NCBI GenBank assembly: GCA_946122785.1
Contig: CAMGYJ010000006.1
Span: 35,050,066-35,114,065, forward strand
DNA: 64,000 nt
Direction of reading: 5' to 3'
Origin: Linum tenue
Taxonomy: Eukaryota; Streptophyta; Magnoliopsida; Malpighiales; Linaceae
How positions within the stretch are numbered: the stretch's first letter is position 1; the number at the start of each line of letters is the position of its first letter. This document shows, piece by piece, positions 11,137-20,410 of the stretch. Made by a program: the position numbers and the translations under genes. Under the pieces are notes generated by a model that saw only the letters and a program-made list of their open reading frames with translations, did no database searches and had not been told where the DNA came from.

Positions 11137-12984
11137 TCAGTCATTCATTCTCTCATGCCTTCTCCCCAAGAAACTCGACTTCTCAAAATTCCCCACCATG
11201 TTTAGTTTGTGGGCCAATCCTTCAAATGCAGCTGGTACCCCAGCCCTAGATAAGTCAGCTAAAAGCTTTCTGTAGTCAAGCTGAGGCATTTTCATGCCTT
11301 TCTCCGTCATTTCCTCCAAGTACCTACAAGCCTCGACTGATCTTCCTTGACTTATGATCCCTCTTATGAGGACAGCATACGAGTTATCATCAGGACAACA
11401 TCCCTGGCTAATCATCTCGTCCCATACAGTGTGGCCCATGTCATAGTTTCTAATCTGAAAATAGGATTTCATGATCATGTTGTATGTATGAATAGTGGGT
11501 TCCATCCCATTCTGAATCATCTTTTTGTACACCTTCACAGCATCGTCAGGGAGCCTCCTTTGGGTCATGAGCTTAATAAGGGCATTATAGGTCTGTCCAT
11601 CCGGCGAGCAGCAGCCATTTTCTTTCATCTCATTCAACAATTCAAAAACTATGTCCATCTTATTCTGGTTTCCAAACCCGGATATCAAACAAGTGTAGAT
11701 TGCAGCATCTGGCTGGCATCCTGAATCGACCATTTCATCCAAGTAATCAACTGCCTCTTCCATCCTTGCTTGCTTGCACAAATGGCGGATCAGAATTGTG
11801 TAGCTCCGGACATCGGGAGATGGTCCTTTGGCCTTCATCATCTCAAACAACTTGATAGCATCAGACCTCTTGCTACTCTTCAACAAACCTTCAAGCATCA
11901 CATTATGAGCAACAACATCAGGTTTAAACCCTTTCTCGATCATTTCATTCCACACTACCCCAGCCTCCACTAAATTCTTCACCTTACACCAACCGTTAAG
12001 CAAAACAGTGTAAGTCCGCAGATTCGGCGTGAACCTGTGTTCCAACCTCCCAAAAAGAACTTTCGCCTCTTTAGCAAGCTTCGCCCTACCGAGGCTATCT
12101 AGCAGAGAGTTCAAAGTCTCCACTCCAACTTTGAATTTGTACTTCTTCATCAACTCAAACATCCCAACCGCCTTTTTCCTCTCTTTGGCAGCCGCAAAGG
12201 CTCTCATAGCAATCAGAAACGTCTCTATAGTCAAAAGACCCTTTTCCCCCATATCTTCGAGCAAAGACACCATAGTCTCGAACTGGCGGGTCTTTGCCAG
12301 TATACTCATCATAGCATTGCAAGTCCTCGAGTCATGGGCAAAGCCTGGCTTCTGCCCTGCCCAGTAGAAGAACCGCAACGCTGGTTTCCTGGCATGACGG
12401 AACCTCTCCAACACATCCACAACCAAATCATGTGACAAGTTAATCCACCCACATCCATCAAGAACCGCCTCCATGTTGCGATCTAACACAAACAATTCGT
12501 CGATCATTTTGCATACCTTATCCACCTCCGCCGGATCTGCGCTCGACCTAACGCCGGAACCATTATTTCCCTCTAAATCCCCCTCAGCTTCATGAAATTG
12601 GAGATCTAAATCAGAACCCCCAACGGAGAAGCTACAGAAGCGACAGGCAATCGATTCTGGAACTAGCAGTGTTTCTTGAATATGCGAGAGACGAGGGGAG
12701 TGTGGCAGAAGAGGCGGTATTTGACGATGAGAATTACGGAGACGACGATTAGGATAAGAGTGATGAGAACGAGACAGGGACAGAGAGCTACCACGAAGCA
12801 GCTGCATTTGCTCTCCCCGCCGCAGTCTCCGTCGCCGCCCTCTGTCTTCTCTTTGTCCGAGATCCAGAGGGAGTAGCTTGGAACTGGAGGTGGAACGGAG
12901 TTGGCCATGGCTATTTGACAGAGGTTCCGATGACCGACACAACTGGTGGAGCAACCTGCGGCGGCTTACTATTGGGAGAGCCAT
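11137..12984 (-). CDS. P-class pentatricopeptide repeat protein, probably mitochondrial
   Basis: A 615-residue uninterrupted frame. Residues 1-40 are Arg/Ser/Leu-rich without acidic residues until D41, which fits an organellar (mitochondrial) targeting peptide. Residues about 150-215 form the helical pre-repeat region (WAGQKPGFAHDSRTCN). About ten canonical 35-residue P-type PPR motifs follow from about 218 to 590, for example TYTVLLNGWCKVKNLVEAG and SYTILIRHLCKQARMEEAV. There is no E or DYW domain, so no built-in editing activity is expected. Family members bind organellar RNA sequence-specifically for stability, splicing or translation; the target is unknown. It resembles the Arabidopsis mitochondrial P-class group around At3g62470, a resemblance from memory. 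It is intronless and intact, lying between transposon relics. Residues about 41-108 look unlike homologous protein and overlap another good-looking frame, listed separately. Confidence 0.92.
   Translation of the reverse strand: MALPIVSRRRLLHQLCRSSEPLSNSHGQLRSTSSSKLLPLDLGQREDRGRRRRLRRGEQMQLLRGSSLSLSRSHHSYPNRRLRNSHRQIPPLLPHSPRLSHIQETLLVPESIACRFCSFSVGGSDLDLQFHEAEGDLEGNNGSGVRSSADPAEVDKVCKMIDELFVLDRNMEAVLDGCGWINLSHDLVVDVLERFRHARKPALRFFYWAGQKPGFAHDSRTCNAMMSILAKTRQFETMVSLLEDMGEKGLLTIETFLIAMRAFAAAKERKKAVGMFELMKKYKFKVGVETLNSLLDSLGRAKLAKEAKVLFGRLEHRFTPNLRTYTVLLNGWCKVKNLVEAGVVWNEMIEKGFKPDVVAHNVMLEGLLKSSKRSDAIKLFEMMKAKGPSPDVRSYTILIRHLCKQARMEEAVDYLDEMVDSGCQPDAAIYTCLISGFGNQNKMDIVFELLNEMKENGCCSPDGQTYNALIKLMTQRRLPDDAVKVYKKMIQNGMEPTIHTYNMIMKSYFQIRNYDMGHTVWDEMISQGCCPDDNSYAVLIRGIISQGRSVEACRYLEEMTEKGMKMPQLDYRKLLADLSRAGVPAAFEGLAHKLNMVGNFEKSSFLGRRHERMND
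12663..12908 (-). CDS. Possible small membrane protein overlapping the PPR N-terminus
   Basis: An 81-residue frame, shifted relative to the PPR gene, starts at an ATG 76 bases downstream of the PPR start. It has a Pro-rich N-terminus (NSVPPPVPSYSL), an acidic, Gly/Cys-containing middle (CGGESKC), one strong transmembrane segment at about residues 42-63 (LVLITLILIVVSVILIVKY) and a basic C-terminus. This composition looks more protein-like than the PPR frame over the same bases, which is Arg/Ser-rich. It could be a real overlapping ORF translated by leaky scanning, a diagnostic of a mis-assigned PPR 5' exon, or chance. I do not recognise the family. Confidence 0.3.
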   Translation of the reverse strand: MANSVPPPVPSYSLWISDKEKTEGGDGDCGGESKCSCFVVALCPCLVLITLILIVVSVILIVKYRLFCHTPLVSRIFKKHC

Positions 12985-13735
12985 TTAGCAGCCATGAAAG
13001 ACACAGCAAGGATAAATGGAAAACGAGGAAAGGAAGCTCTCGGATTCACCGTTCACGGGATATGAAACCGAGTGGCGAGTGGTTACAACGATAACTATTA
13101 TGAAATAATGTAGGGGTACAAACGAGATTTAAGAAGTGGATTCATTAAATTCGTAAATTTTATAGAAAGTTATGTTTTTATTTTATTTTTGTATTGTGAA
13201 TTTTAGATGTAGAGATTTCAAATCTCTAAAATTTATGGATATCAAATCTCTCATAATCAGAGAGATTCTATATCTTGATTCGTGAGATTTTTTTCTTTCT
13301 ATCTTTTCTCTTTCGTTTATTTATTTATCATATTAAATATATTTACTAACAAAGTTTTTAATATTTCTCGAACTACTCTAAATTTCTATTAAGGATAAAC
13401 ATGTTATTTAATATAAATTTTTTATTTTTATTTTCATTGAATGTTAACAATCACAGTTACCAAACAATAAACATTTTAAAATATATTTTCAACAATCCGA
13501 AGAATTAAAATCTTTAGAGTGTTGATAATCTATAGATTTAAACTCATATTCTCCAAACGACCCCGCAGTGTTATGGATTCTACATAGATACTATTTGGGA
13601 ATCAATATGAATGATTTACATAAATATAACAAAGTAAAAAGTAGGGTTAATAACATTTTGTAATTATTTATTATTGTAAATTAATAAACATAATTTTTTA
13701 TTAAAGTTTTGCATAACACATTCTTCTAATATTTT
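12985..13735. other. PPR upstream region and AT-rich spacer
   Basis: About 12985-13130 should contain the PPR 5' UTR and promoter; no clear TATA box is visible. Beyond that the DNA is AT-rich, with an internal near-repeat of AGAGATTTCAAATCTCTAA-type sequence (about 13210-13270) and no genes. Confidence 0.4.
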
Positions 13736-13789
13736 TTTATCATAACCTGACATAAGCTTTTATTTGGAAGCGGTTACATTATCCAACTT

Positions 13790-14500
13790 TAGCGGATCAA
13801 TAGTAAAAGCAAGCAGGTGTTCTAGCCAAATTAATCGTTCATTCCATCTTGTCTCTGAATGAGCCATCAGGTGTGCTGGTGAATTGCTCGTCCAAGCGCA
13901 GTGCTGTCAGTTGCCCATAACCGGCAAGTATTAGCAGATACTCCGACATAGGGTGCCAATCTCGGAATGCACAGATCTTACATCATCTATTTTCTCACAG
14001 GAGTTAGGCAATCAGACTCAAGCACCGGGTTCGTAATGCCCAATTGATGACCGATCTGAAGACCAAAATCTGCCATCACGGCATCCTAGTCCTCCGTAAT
14101 CTTTTTTGTTGCCGCGAAAATACAATTACCTTTCTCGTCGCGAACAAATCCAAGACCAGCACCTCCGCTGTCCTCTTTTACTGTTGCTGCTGGTACTCAA
14201 ACATGAAGGAGTTTGCTCGGCCAACAATCACATCCTTCGGGAGCTTCTTCCCATTGAATAGATGTGGTTCCGCTCCTTCCAAAACAACCAGAGTAGACAT
14301 GCCCAAGCCTCTAAGGAGATATCGTCAACCGAACCCATAACCTTCATTACCTAGTTATGGGAGAGATTTGAATGATGCACTCCAAATTCGACTTGTCCAC
14401 TCGCATTCCGCAAAGAAATGAATTTGCGTCTCTCGAATTCTACAAAATGTACACTTGTCACCCCACTTTCTCCTTTTAGTACTAATATGATCACCCGTCT
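13790..14500 (-). pseudogene. LINE ORF2 zf-RVT and RNase H-like end
   Basis: The minus strand reads RRKWGDKCTFCRIRETQIHF (zinc-binding reverse-transcriptase-associated domain), then LWLFWKERNH, then GAGLGFVRDEKGNCIFAATK and QIGHQLGITNPVLESDC (RNase H-like domain). The frame changes several times and contains stops. It is contiguous with the pieces to the right once the solo LTR is removed. Confidence 0.8.
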
Positions 14501-14505
14501 GGAGG

Positions 14506-15914
14506 TGATGACTTGATATATACACATGTTTTTATGCACTATTCTTATGTCGTGTGAGCCTCATTTATTATCGTATCTTAGGCCGATTTCACACTAGGTT
14601 GTTCTCGTTTATGTTATTTTAGGTCCTAGTACGTGATTGGAGGTTTGGGAGCGAGTTTCGGGTCGATTGGACGAAAGTTGGACGTCTGGCGAGGAGCTGA
14701 GGAATCCACACGGCCAGACCTAGCAGCCACAAGGCCGTGTGGTGTGGCCGTGTGGAATCCCATTACGCGGCCAAGCCACAGTGGCCAGGTATTGGACCCC
14801 TTGTGGCCGTGTGAAAAGTCCAGGGAGCTCACACGGTCAGACTGGAAATCCACACGGCCATGTGCTTCTGGCCGTGCAGCATGCCTGAAGATCACTAATT
14901 GAAACGCGTCGTTTTCACATCCGCACGGGCATACTGGAAAGCCACACGGCCGTGTGGCCTGGCCGTGTGGTCGGGAAATTCTGGGATTTATCCCAATTTC
15001 GAGCCAAAGGAGAGGGAATCGATTTTCTGGAGCAAAACCAGAGCCCTAGAGAGAGAAAGTGCGAAGAACACCCCCCTAAGAGTGGTTTTGGAGCTGGGTT
15101 TCATCAATCAAGCTTGGAAATCATCCTTGGAGTGAAGATCATCATCCCAAATCAGATTCTTCCCATCTTGATGAGTATGATTGCTTTGTTTGCTGTTTTC
15201 CTCTCTCTCTCTCTCTATGGAGTAGAACCCTCTTTCACTTGAGTATGAAGAACCCTAGTTCTATGTGTTAGGGATCATTGTTGTAACGACGTTTGGATTG
15301 TGATATTTTTGGATTATAATCGATTGAAGTGTTTTGATTGAGTCAATTGAAGCCTGATCATCTTTTATTGATTTCTGCTGCAACCTGAGATAGATAGAAT
15401 CTGATTAGGTTGTTAGAGCTTCTTCAATCGGTAGTAGTGAATCGATTATACAAGAGTTAGTCGATTCACTGCTTTGTACTGGAATTTAGTTCCAGTAGTG
15501 GAGTTCTGTGTTCATAGCCTCAGCTTTTTATTCCGGGGAAGACTAGTCGTCTGCCGGGTAGTTTGACTGAGAGGGCTTGGTCAGCTTAAGAGATTCCAAG
15601 CTACTGTCGGATCTTCCGCAGTATAATCAACAGTAAAGCAACCAAAATTAATTACAACTGTGACCTAACTAAGGAGCTAGGGGGACTCATTCCCGAGTGA
15701 CTCTTCCATTGCTTTAGAAAACCAAACCATTTCTTGCTTTCTTACTGCTTTTAGTTAAAAACACAATCACTTGACTTAGTTTGCTAGATAATAAATAATC
15801 ACGGAGTAGGCAGTAGATCTAGACCCCGGGTTGACAAATAGAGCTTGCCACTTACTGCATTTCCGGACTGCGATTACACTTGGTCGTAGTTTGGTGTTGT
15901 GTTTTAGCGTGTCA
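14506..15914 (+). repeat. Solo LTR of an Athila-like Gypsy family
   Basis: A 1409-base block starts TGATGACTTG and ends GCGTGTCA, flanked by perfect GGAGG duplications (14501-14505 and 15915-15919). It has no internal domain and interrupts the LINE reading region. The family is related to, but distinct from, the other Athila-like LTRs here: it shares the CACACTAGGTTGT box near the start and the CCCGGGTTGACA box near the end. In place of their TTCACGG repeats it carries several CACACGGCC/GGCCGTGTGG inverted motifs at 14698-14975. A solo LTR normally arises by LTR-LTR recombination. Confidence 0.85.
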
Positions 15915-15959
15915 GGAGGACATCCCGCATGAATCGCCACATAAAGTGCTTCACTTTTA

Positions 15960-16323
15960 GAGCATCTCCATCAGTGCAATTGCAAAAGAAATTGCATTTG
16001 TGTTTTTTATTGTCAACTCAAATTTTTTGCAATCCACATCACATTCATTTCATTCACCTTCATCAATGCAATTAACTTGCAATTGCAAATGTAATCAAAT
16101 ATTATGTTTAAATTATAGAAAATTAAGTAAAAGAGAAAAGAAAATAATATAAAGTAAAAAAATCCCATTTTTTAAGGCTTTTCTGACTTGCATATGGAAT
16201 TGCATTTGTTGCAAGCTTGCAAATATGCAATTGGTAGCTACATCAATGCAATTTTTTTTTCAATTGCAAACACCTATGCCATGTCATTTTGCAATTGAGA
16301 ATGCAATACCAATGTGGATGCTC
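15960..16323. mobile_element. Tourist-like (PIF/Harbinger) MITE
   Basis: 364 bases with inverted ends GAGCATCTCCA / GAGCATCCACA and flanking TTA on each side (15957-15959, 16324-16326), the target preference of PIF/Harbinger elements. Inside are several TTGCAATTGCAAA-type blocks in both orientations. No coding capacity. It interrupts the LINE relic. Confidence 0.85.
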
Positions 16324-16389
16324 TTAGCGGTATTTGCAAGCCCCAAAGCTTTTTCCAGGTACTAGTGTCTCCGAAAGAAGTAAATCTAC

Positions 16390-18038
16390 CCTACTCCATG
16401 CAGTCTTGGACCCGTTGGTAATATCCTCCCTCAATAGGGTACTCACCTACCTTATCATCTGGCAAAATAAAACGGTCAGGTTCTCCACAATCATGTAGAG
16501 GAATCTGTTGAATTATGGCATCGGTCGACGCGGGGAAGCAACTATGCAGAAGGTTTTCGTCCCACTTCTCTTCCTCTGGCATATTAGATCACAGACCACT
16601 GAGTCAACCAAGAAGCCCATCAGGCTGAATCAATAAAACCACCTTTTTCCTTTAGCAACCATTTGTCTCCCCATATCCTATCACTCGGCCCAACTCTGAT
16701 ATTCCAACGCAATCCATTGTTTAAGAATTCCTAAGCACTCAGTAGGCTACGCAAGATGAAGCTCGAACTGTGCCCAAGGCGTGCATCAAAAATATAAGCA
16801 TTCTTGTGATATTTTGCTCTGTAGATGCAGGCTATGAGGTAGTCACTCCTTTGATGTAGGCGCAGAGTTTCTTAGCAAGCAACGCGGTATTGAACCCTTC
16901 CAAACCCCTAATCGGAAACCTGAATCTTCCTTCACAGTCACCAAGCATTCTCTGTTGACCCAATATACCCCTCTCTCCGATCCTCTCTGTCCCAAGTAGA
17001 AATTAAGAATCATGCTATGGACTTCATCAGGGATCTTGTTCAGTACTTGGAAGACTGACATGGCATAGGTAAATTGTGCCTGTGCGACAGCTTTAGTAAG
17101 CGTCTCCGATCCTAACCCACACTTTTAATCCTTGAAAGATATCTTTTTTTGGATCTCCCCACCACTGTGGGTAGGCCTAGATACTTCTCATCCTTCTCCA
17201 CCTCCTTCACTTCAAGTGTGCCACTCACAGTAAATCGTTGGTGTGGTTTAACATTACCACTAAAGGAAACCTCCAACTTCTGAAAGCTCATTAACTGTCC
17301 TTACTCCTATTCATAAGCTTTCAGAATGGCTTTGAGCTCCAAAATTCCTGTGCATTTTCCCTACCAAAAAACACAGAATCATAAATAAAAGATGGATCAC
17401 ATTCGGCGCTCCACTTGCAGGTTGGATATCATGAAACTGACCCTCCATAGCTTCCACTTTTGTGAAGGCCGCCAAGCCTTCAACACACAACAAAAACAAG
17501 TACGGATATAATGGGTCCCCTTTGGGATAGAAGCTTGATGATTGATGGCCATTCACCAGAACTAAGTAAGAGACTATTCTAACACACATCATCACCAAAC
17601 TCTGCCATTTCTCAGCAAAACCCATTCTACTCATAACACCCTCCAAGAAGTGCCACTCCACTCGGTCATACGCCTATCTTCGCACCAAAAACTCTCTAAC
17701 CGCCCTTCTTCTTCTTCATTGAATGAAAGCATTAAAATGCAACCATTATATTATCAGTTACATAGTGACCTGGTACAAAGGAACTCTACTCCAGGGATAT
17801 CACGTGATCCAGAACACTCTTCAATCTGTTGGCCAAAACCTTTGCCACAAGCTTTTATAAGACATTACACAGGCTAATGGGTCTAAATTCCACCGGCGAA
17901 ATCGGTACTTCACCTTAGGAATAACAGCGATGAGCGTATGGATAAGCTGGTCTGTCATGATTCATGTTTCGAGGATGTCAAGCACGGTCGGGACAATATC
18001 ATCTCCCACTATATGCTAATACCGTCGATATAATAGGT
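16390..18038 (-). pseudogene. LINE ORF2 reverse transcriptase and thumb region
   Basis: From right to left: GDDIVPTVLDILE and PISLCNVVYKSLWQ-like pieces (17700-18010), then VEWHFLEGVMSRMGF, the LVLVNGHQSSSFYPKGDPLYPY RT core (17661-17311), then LLNFYLGQRGSER.VYWVNRE (17061-16900) and EKWDENLLHSCFPA (16582-16391). A short deletion removes the residues just before GDPL, and the FADD-type catalytic box is degraded (LFMILCF). Many frame changes. Confidence 0.85.
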
Positions 18039-18431
18039 GCAAACACCCAAATTTTTGTTATTTACCCTTCATGTCTAAGTTTGTTTCGTACTAATACATG
18101 TGCATAATCATTAGAAATAGCGTCAAATGCATCCCTATATCGTTCCTATTTTATCATGATGTGGTTTTAGGGTGCTTTAGACAATGCATGCGAATTAGGT
18201 ACGAAAAGGGGCACAAGTGTAGCAAATTAGCCAGGACGCCAATGATCACAACCTGTAGATGGAGATCACGACCAAGAACACAAAAAACGAACTCAAGGTG
18301 AAGACCGCAACATGAGAGCTCAAGATCGCGACCGCGAATCTAGAGCCTTTGGGCGCAAACTTCGTGAAGAAGCCGGTCGAGGAGAAACAAAGAGATTCCC
18401 AGTCTATTCACTGCCACAGTTCACCCTGACT
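18039..18431 (+). repeat. Fragment of another Athila-like LTR
   Basis: The block resembles the first third of the Gypsy LTRs here in layout, but with a different sequence: an early ATTTACCCTTCATGT stretch, then a zone of short inverted CG motifs (GATCGCGACCGCGAATC near 18320). It abuts the broken LINE on the left and a second LTR on the right, so it is truncated on at least one side. Confidence 0.5.
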
Positions 18432-19350
18432 GATTCGGGCCTAATTGCACACAATTAATCCCCGTTTCCCTTGGACGTTTGTGGCATTTGTGCTCCTAAT
18501 AGGTTGGTTTTACGCTATGTTTTGTATGTTTCAGTGTGTTTCAGGATACAACAGGTGAAACCAGCCCCGGAGTCGAATGTTGGAAGAAAAGGAGCAAAGA
18601 CCAGGCAAAGGGAGTGATTTGGGCCATGTTCACGGTTTCCCAATGGAGTTCACGGTCTCCTAAGGCCGTGAACTTAAGTCATAAAACGTCAACCGTGAAG
18701 TGTCCAGGGCGATTTCTGAGGTTACTGACGCCTAGTGAGTTCACGGTCACCAAGACTGTGAACTTTGAGTGCAAACCGTGAACTCAAGTGAGTGAAGCGG
18801 TGCGTTTCGACACAACACTCCGAGTTCACAGACGCGTTGAAGAGTTCACGGCCATGAACTAAGCCTGATCCCAGTATATAACGTGAGCTGAAAGGAAGAA
18901 AGAGGGGGAGTCCAAGTGTGAGAAAGCACCTTCTTCTTTAGATTTTAGAGAGATAAAGGACGAACCAAAGAAGAAAGGAGGCTAGGATTTGCTCCAAGTG
19001 GTGAATTGGGAAGAATCTCCCCAAGAGAAGATCAACACAACATCAAAGAAGAGTGGAGGCATCACCATGATGGTTTCTACTTCTCTTTTGTGTTCTTCCC
19101 CTTTCTTGCATGGAGTAGTTTCCTTTTTCACTTGGGTGTTGTGAAACCCTAACTATTTGCCATGTAGTTGTTGTGTGAATTGAATAATTGTTTATGGGTG
19201 TTGTTTAATTTAATGATTGAGGTATTTTTCACGATGATTGTGCATGTATGTTTATAGCAATCTAATTGGCCATTCTAACATAGGTTAGAGGGGAAACCCC
19301 CCTTTCCAAAAGAGGCTCAATTGAGTTTGGATTCCTTGGGCTTTTCAAGC
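18432..19350 (+). repeat. Athila-like Gypsy LTR, 5' part
   Basis: Starts TGATTCGGGCCTAATTG, the same start as the LTR at 20411, and follows it with strong similarity through the TTCACGG-type inverted motifs, the GCTGAAAGGAAGAAAGAGGG stretch and the CACTTGGGTGTTGTGAAACCC box. Around 19350 it switches from LTR to internal 3' sequence at a shared CTACATAGGA, which looks like an illegitimate recombination joint. Confidence 0.75.
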
Positions 19351-20410
19351 TCTACATAGGAGGTTCGTGTGCGGTCCTTGCTAGGGATTAGAAAAATGAA
19401 GTGTAGTATTGAAGTGAGTTCCTCAAAAAGAGAGAATTTTTCGTTAAAAGTATAGGTGGAAAGTGTTTTTACTCTCTAGTACCCCCCTCGAAAAGAAAAG
19501 AGAAACGAAAAAGAGGTAATAAAATGGGGTAAATAAAGTAGAGAGTGCCACGAAAAACCAAAGTACAAGCTCTAGGAGGGGTTTCTTGGCACCCAAGCCA
19601 TCGAAACCCCCACATTGTTTTAGAACTCCTTCACTACCAAACCTTAATGTGCTAACAAGGATAGACCGAGGAAGAGCGCTTCAATGTAGTTAACGATGGG
19701 TGATAGTTTGGAAAGGAGAGATAAGGATTTTGGCCGATGATAGTGGCCTTGGGTTGAAAAGAGGGGTTTTAGTCGAAACCATAGAACCTTCGGGTTTAGG
19801 TTGAAGATGTAGAACCTCACGTCATGATTGCCACCACCCAAAAAGCCTTTTTCCCATGTCCAAGACAATTGCCAGTCATCTGAACCCGTGTCTAAGACCT
19901 TCGAACGAGCTAGTGGTGACAACCATCCCGTGTACTCTAGCATCTAGAGGTTACCGCCGTGGTATTGCGACGATAGGGCCGAGAGTTTATGATTGTGCAC
20001 ATCTTTTGCAACAAAAAGGTCTCGACCCCACTAGTCTTGAGAGCGAGTGATTCATTCTTGTTTTGCATGTCATATCATACCCCGGTGGGACCTTCGTTGC
20101 CTTTCCATTTGTTCTTCGAACTTGAATTCCATGCATGGTCGGTTGTGGTTGATAAGTGGTCTTATTGCGACTTGCATTGATCCATAAACAAGGTGAGAAC
20201 TTTTTGTTTGCCCGTTTTTGGTGGCTTCGAATGTCATTTGTGGCGGATGTCAGTATTGCTTGCAACGGTCCATGAATTGATTGCCAATAGCCATTGAGAA
20301 TTCCCACTTTGTGCCCTTTGAGTTGTCCCCAAATTAGTTGTGTAGGTTGAAATATTAGCTTGTGTGAAATGGTTTGCTTGGGGACAAGCAAAGGTCTAAG
20401 TGTGGGGGAG
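19351..20410 (+). mobile_element. Athila-like Gypsy internal 3' region with polypurine tract
   Basis: Non-coding downstream-of-pol sequence shared with 33770-34829 and 40030-41048 (for example GGTTCGTGTGCGGT.CTTGC and the ACCCCCCTC run). It ends in GGTTTGCTTGGGGACAAGCAAA and the polypurine tract GTGTGGGGGAG (20400-20410), directly followed by an LTR. No gag, pol or envelope frame is present. The open frames inside are not supported by homology I can see. Confidence 0.7.

Larger units (their letters stand above)
13736..18038 (-). mobile_element. LINE (L1-type) relic split by a solo LTR and a MITE
   Basis: Removing the solo LTR (14506-15914) and the MITE (15960-16323) puts the coding pieces in the expected ORF2 order on the minus strand: reverse transcriptase, then thumb, zf-RVT and RNase H-like region. 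The 3' end is a short UTR with AATAAAAGC and GATAAAAAAATATT near 13735, a plausible poly(A). The 5' part (endonuclease, ORF1) is missing beyond 18038, where a Gypsy LTR fragment begins. Multiple stops and frameshifts show it is dead. Confidence 0.85.

Noticed and set aside
11347..12367. Plus-strand ORFs of 67-125 residues
   Set aside because: They lie opposite the intact P-class PPR gene and show no domain; shadows of a long coding region.
14044..14340. 98-residue plus-strand ORF
   Set aside because: The opposite strand carries the LINE RNase H-like domain; this is its shadow.
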